From Nitrosomonas sp. (GTDB lineage: Bacteria > Pseudomonadota > Gammaproteobacteria > Burkholderiales > Nitrosomonadaceae), in the NCBI GenBank assembly GCA_005779435.1, contig SXJH01000174.1:1-11159 (forward strand): a DNA stretch of 11,159 nt, read 5' to 3'. The notes beneath the pieces were generated by a model, which was not told where the DNA came from, searched no databases, and saw only the letters and a list, made by a program, of their open reading frames with translations. Below, piece after piece: positions 5,525-11,159 of the stretch. Numbering within the stretch: the stretch's first letter is position 1; the number at the start of each line of letters is the position of its first letter. The translations under genes were made by a program, and so were the position numbers.

Positions 5525-6949
5525 ATGAGTAACATCGTCAAAAAAACAGGTTTAATTCTAATTGGCACAATTGCTGGAATTTTGCTCAGTTTGAATTTCT
5601 CTGCAATTGCCAAAAAAGATCACATTGAAGCGGTACATCCGTTGCCAATCGAAGAACTTCGCACTTTCGCGCAGGTTTTCGGCCGCATCAAGAGCGATTA
5701 TGTCGAATCCGTCGAAGATAAAAAATTGATTACCGAAGCGATCAACGGCATGCTGGTCGGCTTGGATCCGCATTCATCGTATCTCGATAAAGACGAATAC
5801 AAAGAATTGCAAATCGGCACACAAGGCGAATTTGGCGGCCTCGGCATCCAGGTTACGATGGAAGACGGTGTGGTAAAAGTTATCTCCCCGATCGAAGACA
5901 CTCCGGCATTTCGCGCCGGCATTAAAACCGGCGATCTGATCGTCAAGCTGGACGACACCGTAGTAAAAGGCATGTCGCTGAACGAAGCCATCAAATTAAT
6001 GCGCGGCAAACCCAACACCTCGATCAAAATCACGATCGTGCGGGAAGGTGAAAAAGAGCCGCTGGTATTTAATTTAGTACGCGACATCATCAAAATCCAG
6101 AGCGTCAAATCCAAGATGATCGAGCCTGGCTATGCCTATATCCGTATCACGCAATTCCAAGAACAAACCGGCGAGAATCTGGCGCAAGCCATTAAAACAT
6201 TATTCACCGGGCAAGAGGGCGAAATGAAGGGATTGATTCTGGATTTACGCAACGATCCCGGCGGTCTGCTTAACGGCGCCGTAGCCGTTTCCGCCGCTTT
6301 CCTGCCGGAAAACGCACTGGTTGTTTACACCGAAGGACGTAGCCCCGATGCAAAAATGAAATTGCACGCCCATCCCGAATATTATTTACGCGGCACCGAC
6401 GATGATTATCTGCGGGGCCTGCCTGCGGAAGCGAAAACCGTACCGATGATTACATTGGTTAACGGCGGCTCCGCTTCCGCATCCGAAATTGTAGCCGGCG
6501 CATTGCAAGACCATAAACGCTCGATTGTGATGGGTTCGCAAACATTCGGCAAAGGATCGGTGCAAACCATCCTGCCATTGGGCAACAATACCGCGATCAA
6601 ACTGACCACAGCACGCTATTACACACCGAACGGCCAATCCATCCAGGCACAAGGCATTACGCCCGACATCCTCGACGAAGCCGATAGCGGCGAAGAACAA
6701 CGCTTACGCGAAGCCGATTTGAATCGCCATTTATCCAATGGCAAGAAAAAAGAAAAGCAATCCGCTGCCGAAACCGAAAAGGCGGAAGTAAAACCTGACG
6801 CCGAGAAAAAAGAGAAAAAGGACAAGAAAAATAAAGCACCGATTGAATTCGGCTCCGAGGAAGATTTATTGCTGAAACAAGCAATCAATTACTTCAAAGG
6901 CATCACGGCTTCACCTCAGAAAAAGAGCGACGATCAATCCGAAAGTTAA
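5525..6949 (+). CDS. ctpA: Carboxy-terminal processing peptidase, S41 family
   Basis: This 474-residue protease is anchored or exported by a hydrophobic N-terminal segment (about 7-29). A PDZ domain at about 95-180, with EFGGLGIQV and AGIKTGDLIVKLD, recognises C-termini of substrates. The catalytic core contains ILDLRNDPGG and GGSASASEI. By spacing with known CTPs the nucleophile is Ser318, with the general base Lys343 in FGKGSVQ and Gln347 four residues on. It cleaves periplasmic or envelope proteins near their C-termini; in other bacteria such enzymes trim peptidoglycan hydrolases or their regulators, which fits the neighbouring envC. The C-terminal tail (about 400-440) is a highly charged, low-complexity Lys/Glu linker before a conserved end segment. 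GGAGAAAG precedes the ATG. It lies 45 bases after envC and 12 before moeB. Confidence 0.95.
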   Translation: MSNIVKKTGLILIGTIAGILLSLNFSAIAKKDHIEAVHPLPIEELRTFAQVFGRIKSDYVESVEDKKLITEAINGMLVGLDPHSSYLDKDEYKELQIGTQGEFGGLGIQVTMEDGVVKVISPIEDTPAFRAGIKTGDLIVKLDDTVVKGMSLNEAIKLMRGKPNTSIKITIVREGEKEPLVFNLVRDIIKIQSVKSKMIEPGYAYIRITQFQEQTGENLAQAIKTLFTGQEGEMKGLILDLRNDPGGLLNGAVAVSAAFLPENALVVYTEGRSPDAKMKLHAHPEYYLRGTDDDYLRGLPAEAKTVPMITLVNGGSASASEIVAGALQDHKRSIVMGSQTFGKGSVQTILPLGNNTAIKLTTARYYTPNGQSIQAQGITPDILDEADSGEEQRLREADLNRHLSNGKKKEKQSAAETEKAEVKPDAEKKEKKDKKNKAPIEFGSEEDLLLKQAINYFKGITASPQKKSDDQSES

Positions 6950-6961
6950 TACCGAGGAATC

Positions 6962-7714
6962 GTGAATGATCAGCAGCTTCTCCGTTACAGTCGTCATATC
7001 CTGCTGCCGCAAATCGATATTGCGGGGCAGGAAAAACTCAACCGCTCGCATGTTCTAATCGTCGGCGCCGGAGGACTGGGTTCTCCGGCGGCGATGTATC
7101 TTGCCGCCAGCGGCGTCGGTCGATTGACCCTGTGCGACGACGACCGTGTCGATCTCACCAATTTGCAGCGCCAAATCATTCATGGCACCGACGCGATTGG
7201 CATGCCTAAAGTGCGTTCCGCGCAACAAACGCTAAGACGTATTAACCCTGAAATCGAAGTCATTGCCATCGAACGGTGCGTCGCCGCCGAAGAACTCAAC
7301 GAATTGACCGCTGCAGCGGACGCCGTCGTCGATGCCAGCGATAACTTCAGCACTCGCAACCTCGTGAATCAAGCGTGCATCGTGCATAAAAAGCCCTTGA
7401 TTTCAGGAGCTGCGGTGCGCTTTGACGGACAAATCAGCGTATTCGATTTGCGCCATGAAAACAGCCCTTGCTACCACTGCCTGTATCCAATCGACGGCGA
7501 TCGGCAAGATATGCCGTGTGCGGTCATGGGCGTATTCTCGCCACTGGTAGGCATCATCGGCAGCATGCAGGCAGCGGAAACATTGAAAATCCTGCTCAAT
7601 CTCGGAAAAAGCCTGAACGGTCGCCTACTGCTGCTCGACGGCCTCACGATGGATTGGCGCGCAATCAAGTTACACAAAGACCCCGCATGCCCGGCATGCG
7701 GGGCATCACAATAA
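6962..7714 (+). CDS. moeB: Sulfur-carrier adenylyltransferase, MoeB/ThiF family
   Basis: The enzyme adenylates the C-terminal glycine of a small ubiquitin-like sulfur carrier, MoaD (molybdopterin synthesis) or ThiS (thiazole synthesis). The 250-residue length is typical. Visible motifs are the nucleotide loop GAGGLGS (35-41), the ATP and magnesium segment DRVDLTNLQRQ (61-71), and DASDNFSTR (124-132). Zinc is bound by CYHC (Cys170, Cys173) and CPAC (Cys243, Cys246). Cys186 in MPCAVMGVFSP aligns with the reactive cysteine of ThiF. MoeB and ThiF cannot be told apart with certainty; MoeB is the usual name at this locus. The start is GTG at 6962, supported by a GAGG site five bases away. The last codons contain a strong hairpin, and the stop overlaps the end of convergent slmA by nine bases. 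Confidence 0.9.
   Translation: MNDQQLLRYSRHILLPQIDIAGQEKLNRSHVLIVGAGGLGSPAAMYLAASGVGRLTLCDDDRVDLTNLQRQIIHGTDAIGMPKVRSAQQTLRRINPEIEVIAIERCVAAEELNELTAAADAVVDASDNFSTRNLVNQACIVHKKPLISGAAVRFDGQISVFDLRHENSPCYHCLYPIDGDRQDMPCAVMGVFSPLVGIIGSMQAAETLKILLNLGKSLNGRLLLLDGLTMDWRAIKLHKDPACPACGASQ
7681..7703. terminator. Hairpin inside the moeB 3' end, likely terminator at the convergent junction
   Basis: CCCCGCATGC (7681-7690) and GCATGCGGGG (7694-7703) are perfect ten-base arms around a three-base loop. The element lies in the codons for the second MoeB zinc motif (CPAC), upstream of both the moeB stop and the point where coding of slmA ends. Reading slmA, the hairpin comes three bases past its stop and is followed by a T-rich TCTTTGTGT, so it fits a terminator best for slmA. 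For moeB the following bases are not T-rich. Confidence 0.6.
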
Positions 7715-8308
7715 TTCGTTCGGCAGCAGCGTCAAACGCTGCACATCCCAGTTCGCCAGAGGCTCGCGCTTGAATCCGCTTTTGACGAATTGATGCCAAC
7801 GGCCAATGACAAAACACATGAACAAATTCGCCTGCGCGGAAACATCCCGATCATTTCTCAGCCGCCCCTCGCTCATCGCAAACCGCAACGCCTGTTTCAA
7901 CGTCGCCTCCAAACGATCGTGCAGTTGATTGATACGCAATTGCAGATGTTCGTTTTCGTTAATCAACGCATCGCCCGTCAAGATACGCGTCATCCCCGGG
8001 TTTTTTTGCGAAAACCCCAATAACAGCAACAGCAAATTCTCAATTCGCCTATCGCTACCGCCTTCATCTTGCAATATTTTATTGATCAATCCGAACAAAG
8101 TGCGCTCGATGAATTCGATCAAAGCCTCAAACATGTGCGATTTGGTGGGAAAGCAGCGATACACCGACGACTCGGAAATCCGCAATTGCACAGCCAAAGC
8201 AGCCGTGGTCACTTTTAATTTTTGCGGATGCTCCAGCAGTCCTGCCAACGCTTGCAAAAGCCGGTCTTTTCTATCGTCTGCAGGTGTCGATGCTATTGAA
8301 CGTTTCAA
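7706..8308 (-). CDS. slmA: Nucleoid occlusion factor SlmA (TetR family)
   Basis: SlmA binds specific chromosomal sites and blocks FtsZ ring assembly over the nucleoid. The 200-residue product has a TetR-type helix-turn-helix at about 34-56 (TTAALAVQLRISESSVYRCF). The downstream region is closely like E. coli SlmA: SHMFEALIEFIE, LLLLLLGFSQKNPGMTRILTG and RINQLHDRLEATLKQALR. This distinguishes it from general TetR repressors. The only sensible start is a TTG at 8308: reading upstream in frame gives no ATG or GTG before a stop at 8330-8332, and GGGA lies at a suitable distance. A promoter is seen at 8340-8367. The gene converges on moeB with a nine-base overlap of coding ends and is divergent from ribF. 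Confidence 0.93.
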   Translation of the reverse strand: MKRSIASTPADDRKDRLLQALAGLLEHPQKLKVTTAALAVQLRISESSVYRCFPTKSHMFEALIEFIERTLFGLINKILQDEGGSDRRIENLLLLLLGFSQKNPGMTRILTGDALINENEHLQLRINQLHDRLEATLKQALRFAMSEGRLRNDRDVSAQANLFMCFVIGRWHQFVKSGFKREPLANWDVQRLTLLPNELL

Positions 8309-8339
8309 TGGATCATCCCAATAGTTAAGTTACAAACGG

Positions 8340-8367
8340 AATATAACAAATTTTCATTCGAAATCAA
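8340..8367 (-). promoter_or_regulatory. Candidate sigma70 promoter of slmA
   Basis: On the minus strand TTGATT (8362-8367) is followed after 16 bases by TATATT (8340-8345). Transcription would start near 8333, about 25 bases before the TTG start codon. The spacer contains a small TTTC/GAAA inverted repeat. Confidence 0.5.
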
Positions 8368-8390
8368 TCGATAGAAAAACCTGAGTAAGC

Positions 8391-8420
8391 TAGACCTGAC
8401 AACCCCAAACGAGCTAAAAT
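8391..8420 (+). promoter_or_regulatory. Candidate promoter of ribF-ileS
   Basis: TAGACC (8391-8396) and TAAAAT (8415-8420) are separated by 18 bases on the plus strand. The -35 match is modest. The -10 box is overlapped by a perfect palindrome that runs to 8430. Transcription would start near 8427, leaving a very short leader before the ribF ATG at 8443. Confidence 0.4.
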
Positions 8421-8430
8421 TGCCAATTTT
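8416..8430. repeat. Perfect 15-bp palindrome just upstream of ribF
   Basis: AAAATTG and CAATTTT flank a single central C. The element overlaps the candidate -10 box and ends 12 bases before the ribF start codon, so it could be an operator or an RNA stem near the ribosome site. It is AT-rich, so chance is not excluded. No FMN riboswitch is present in the 134-base gap. Confidence 0.45.
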
Positions 8431-8442
8431 GAGCATTGATCC

Positions 8443-9414
8443 ATGCACATTTGGCGCAAAGCATCGATACCCGCAAATACACCGATTGCCTTGACAATCG
8501 GCAATTTCGATGGCGTCCATCTAGGTCATCAGGCGATGCTCGCTCGTTTAAAAGACACCGCCAAGCAACTGGCGTTACCGGCCTGCGTAATGACTTTCGA
8601 ACCGCACCCGCAGGAATTTTTCACGCCGGATCAAGCACCGGCACGGTTGACCAGCCTGCGAGAGAAACTGCAATTCCTGATCGAAGCCGATATCGATTGC
8701 ATTTACATTTGCCGCTTCAATTTCGATTTCGCCAGAATCGATCCGGAATCGTTCGTCACGCAAATCTTGCAGCGGCAACTATCGGTTCGCTGGTTATTGG
8801 TCGGCGACGATTTTCGTTTCGGTGCCAGGCGAGCCGGTAATTTTACTATGCTGCAAGCCTTATCGTCCGCAAATAACTTCACCGTCGAAGCCATGCCGAG
8901 CATCGCCAACGATGGCGAGCGCATTTCAAGCACCGCCACTCGCAAAGCACTTGCCAGCGGCGATCTCGCAACCGCGCAAAAACTCTTGGGCAGGCCTTAC
9001 CGTATCAGCGGTCGCGTCGTCGACGGTGACAAATTGGGCAAACAATTGGGCTTCCCAACCGCGAATATCCAATTAAAACACAACCACCCGCCGCTAACCG
9101 GCATTTTTGCCGTCTCCGTTTACGGCGCGATAGCGTCATCGCCCGCAACGCCGTTGCCAGCCGTTGCCAGTCTGGGCGTGCGGCCTACCGTGCACGATAA
9201 TGGCAAACCCGTGCTGGAAGTGCATTTGTTCGATTTTGACCGTATGATTTACGGGCAGCACTTGCAAGTCGATTTTCTACACAAATTGCGCGACGAAGCA
9301 AAATTTGCGGATCTAACCGCCTTAATCCAACAAATTGAAAGCGACGTTGCGCAAGCAAAAGATTTTTTCAAGACGGCAAGAACGCATTCCAGTAGCATGT
9401 GCAGTCCCGTTTAA
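8443..9414 (+). CDS. ribF: Bifunctional riboflavin kinase / FAD synthetase
   Basis: RibF phosphorylates riboflavin to FMN and adenylates FMN to FAD in the cytosol. The 323-residue length is normal for the two-domain enzyme. The N-terminal adenylyltransferase domain has TIGNFDGVHLGH (18-29), FEPHP (52-56), GDDFRFG (121-127) and ISST (161-164). The C-terminal kinase domain (about 184-310) has GRVVDGDKLGKQLGFPTANI with the PTAN motif at 206-209, SLGVRPTV, and Glu259 in LEVHLFDF, the expected catalytic residue. The start at 8443 matches the family N-terminus (MHIWR); the ribosome site is weak. It is divergent from slmA and lies 20 bases before ileS, a widely conserved pairing, so the two are probably one transcript. 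Confidence 0.97.
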   Translation: MHIWRKASIPANTPIALTIGNFDGVHLGHQAMLARLKDTAKQLALPACVMTFEPHPQEFFTPDQAPARLTSLREKLQFLIEADIDCIYICRFNFDFARIDPESFVTQILQRQLSVRWLLVGDDFRFGARRAGNFTMLQALSSANNFTVEAMPSIANDGERISSTATRKALASGDLATAQKLLGRPYRISGRVVDGDKLGKQLGFPTANIQLKHNHPPLTGIFAVSVYGAIASSPATPLPAVASLGVRPTVHDNGKPVLEVHLFDFDRMIYGQHLQVDFLHKLRDEAKFADLTALIQQIESDVAQAKDFFKTARTHSSSMCSPV

Positions 9415-9434
9415 TTTACTCACTGACGATTTTC

Positions 9435-11159
9435 ATGACAGATTATAAGCAAACCCTCAATTTACCCGATACGCCGTTTCCGATGCGCGGCAACCTCGCC
9501 AGCCGCGAACCGGTCATGTTGAAAGCTTGGCAGGAAAAAAACCTGTATCAAAAAATCCGCACCGCCAGCAAGGGCCGCCCCAAATTCATTTTGCACGACG
9601 GCCCGCCGTATGCCAACGGCAACATCCATATCGGTCACGCCGTTAATAAAATCCTCAAGGACATCATCATCAAGAGCAAAACTTTGTCCGGTTTTGACGC
9701 ACCCTATATTCCGGGTTGGGATTGTCACGGTTTGCCCATCGAACATCAGATCGAGAAAAAGCACGGCAAACACCTTCCCGCCGACAAAGTACGCGAACTG
9801 TGCCGCGCCTTCGCCAAAGAACAAGTGGAACGGCACAAGGCGGACTTCATCCGCCTGGGCGTATTGGGCGATTGGGATCGCCCTTACCTGACAATGAATT
9901 TCAAAACCGAGGCGGACACCATCCGCGCACTCGGCAGAATTTACCGGAACGGTTATTTGTACCAAGGACAAAAACCGGTCAACTGGTGTATCGATTGCGG
10001 CTCCGCTTTAGCGGAGGCTGAAGTGGAATACGAAGACAAGAACTCGCCCGCCATCGATGTCGGCTTTGCCGTGCAACCGTCCGCACTCAAAACGCTCGGC
10101 GATAGCTTCGGCATCGACATCCCGGACAACGCCACAGCGCATGCCATCATCTGGACCACGACGCCTTGGACCCTGCCCGCCAACCAGGCGGTTTGCGTAC
10201 ATCCGGATTTCGATTACGAATTGGTGCAAACGCCGCGCGGTCTGTTGATTCTTGCCGCCGAGCTCAAGCAAGCCTGCTTGATGCGCTACGAAACCGACGG
10301 CGATGTGCTCGGCACATGCAAAGGCATCGCCTTGGAGCATCTGCCGTTGCAACACCCGTTCGAGCCGCGCACCGTCACCATCATTTGCGGCAAGCATGTC
10401 ACGCTGGAAACCGGTACCGGATTGGTGCATACCGCACCCGCGCATGGCCTGGACGATTACTTCGCCGGGCAAAGCTACAATCTGCCGAGCGAAAGCCCGG
10501 TCGACGGAAACGGCAAATTTATCGCCGACACGCCGCTGGTCGGCGGTTTGTCGGTGTGGAAAGCCAACGACGTTGTCATCGACACGCTCAAAACCAACAA
10601 TCGTTTATTTTGTTTTAAGAAAATCGATCACAGTTACCCGCATTGCTGGCGCCACAAAACACCGATCATTTTCCGCGCCACGCCACAATGGTTCATCGGC
10701 ATGAATCTGCACAGCACCGATGCCGCATCCGTACAAAAAAGAACCTTACGCGAACTCGCCATGCAAGCGGTCGACGCCACCGCGTTTTATCCGGCTTGGG
10801 GCCGCGCGCGGCTGGAAGCGATGATCAAGAATCGCCCGGATTGGTGCGTTTCGCGCCAGCGCAATTGGGGTGTGCCGATGACGCTCTTTGTTCACAAAGA
10901 AACGCACAAACCGCACCCGCGCTCGCTCGAACTATTGGAGCAAGTGGCGAAAAAAGTCGAACAACAAGGCATCGAAGCCTGGTTCGCTTTGGATGCCGCA
11001 GAATTGCTCGGCAGCGACGCCGACGATTACCAAAAACTCACCGACACATTGGACGTCTGGTTCGATTCCGGTACCACGCACGCCACCGTGGTCAAAGCCG
11101 ACGAGCAACTCAAATTCCCGGTCGACTTGTACCTCGAAGGCTCGGATCAGCATCGCGGC
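9435..11159 (+). CDS. ileS: Isoleucyl-tRNA synthetase, N-terminal 575 codons (cut by window edge)
   Basis: The enzyme charges tRNA-Ile with isoleucine and edits misactivated valine. The reading frame is open from the ATG at 9435 to the last base, 575 codons of a family usually around 930-940. FPMRGNLASREP (15-26) is the typical N-terminus. The class I active site shows DGPPYANG (55-62) and HIGH (65-68). NWCIDCGSALAEAEVEYED begins at about 183. The CP1 editing domain holds WTTTPWTLPAN (240-250), followed by GTGLVHTAPAHG. PHCWRHKTPIIFRATPQWFI and DVWFDSG lead to LEGSDQHRG at the edge. The KMSKS loop and the C-terminal zinc site lie outside. It is 20 bases after ribF without a strong ribosome site. 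I saw no frameshift. Confidence 0.97.
   Translation, partial: MTDYKQTLNLPDTPFPMRGNLASREPVMLKAWQEKNLYQKIRTASKGRPKFILHDGPPYANGNIHIGHAVNKILKDIIIKSKTLSGFDAPYIPGWDCHGLPIEHQIEKKHGKHLPADKVRELCRAFAKEQVERHKADFIRLGVLGDWDRPYLTMNFKTEADTIRALGRIYRNGYLYQGQKPVNWCIDCGSALAEAEVEYEDKNSPAIDVGFAVQPSALKTLGDSFGIDIPDNATAHAIIWTTTPWTLPANQAVCVHPDFDYELVQTPRGLLILAAELKQACLMRYETDGDVLGTCKGIALEHLPLQHPFEPRTVTIICGKHVTLETGTGLVHTAPAHGLDDYFAGQSYNLPSESPVDGNGKFIADTPLVGGLSVWKANDVVIDTLKTNNRLFCFKKIDHSYPHCWRHKTPIIFRATPQWFIGMNLHSTDAASVQKRTLRELAMQAVDATAFYPAWGRARLEAMIKNRPDWCVSRQRNWGVPMTLFVHKETHKPHPRSLELLEQVAKKVEQQGIEAWFALDAAELLGSDADDYQKLTDTLDVWFDSGTTHATVVKADEQLKFPVDLYLEGSDQHRG

Noticed and set aside
6742..6840. Lys/Glu-rich tail of CtpA as a possible frameshift artefact or fusion
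   Set aside because: The frame continues into a conserved-looking C-terminal segment, and charged low-complexity linkers are common in proteobacterial S41 proteases.
8309..8442. FMN riboswitch upstream of ribF
   Set aside because: The 134-base gap is too small once both promoters are placed, and none of the conserved riboswitch segments is seen.
9418..9423. ACTCAC in the ribF-ileS gap as a SlmA binding site
   Set aside because: Only one half of the GTGAGTACTCAC-like palindrome is present, and the flank does not complete it.
9462..9971. Open frame of 169 codons antisense to ileS
   Set aside because: ileS is unambiguous on the other strand here, with intact HIGH and neighbouring motifs; the antisense frame has no family features.
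1..11159. Mobile element, CRISPR array, toxin-antitoxin pair or defence system
   Set aside because: No transposase, integrase, terminal repeats, repeat-spacer pattern or small paired genes were found. All long frames are accounted for by conserved housekeeping genes or their antisense shadows.

Overview
The window is an ordinary chromosomal housekeeping segment of a Proteobacterium, most likely a betaproteobacterium and possibly a member of the Nitrosomonadales. That placement is an inference from gene order (gpsA, secB, grxC, rhodanese / gpmA, envC, ctpA, moeB, then slmA, ribF, ileS) and protein character; there is no rRNA or other decisive marker. Base composition is close to balanced and looks even across the genes. 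I see no insertion sequence, phage gene, CRISPR array, toxin-antitoxin pair or defence island, and no convincing undescribed multi-gene system.

Layout. (1) Positions 1-28 hold the 5' end of a minus-strand tRNA, just downstream of a minus-strand HU gene (hupB) that has a well-formed sigma70-type promoter. (2) Positions 553-3221 hold a five-gene minus-strand operon, transcribed in the order membrane-anchored rhodanese-like protein, glutaredoxin (grxC), SecB chaperone, secreted double-SH3 protein, glycerol-3-phosphate dehydrogenase (gpsA). (3) A 236-bp divergent region with several small symmetric elements separates it from a plus-strand operon at 3458-7714: phosphoglycerate mutase (gpmA), an EnvC-type murein hydrolase activator, a carboxy-terminal processing protease (ctpA) and a MoeB/ThiF-type adenylyltransferase. 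(4) The nucleoid-occlusion factor gene slmA runs convergently into moeB. The two coding ends overlap by 9 bp, and a strong hairpin inside the last moeB codons probably ends transcription there. (5) slmA is divergent from ribF (FMN/FAD synthesis), which is followed by ileS, cut off by the window edge after 575 codons.

How the genes fit together. The left operon combines redox and thiol chemistry, Sec-dependent export and phospholipid precursor synthesis. The right operon begins with glycolysis and continues with two envelope proteins that act on or near peptidoglycan during division and on periplasmic substrates. SlmA couples division to the nucleoid. The divergent arrangement yibN-grxC-secB-gpsA versus PGM-envC is also found in Escherichia coli, so this is an old conserved neighbourhood. 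Here the phosphoglycerate mutase is the cofactor-dependent type, not the cofactor-independent GpmM of E. coli.

The points most worth a second look are the rhodanese with Tyr where the catalytic Cys should be, the hairpin built into the MoeB zinc-motif codons at the convergent junction, and the palindromes in the two divergent promoter regions.
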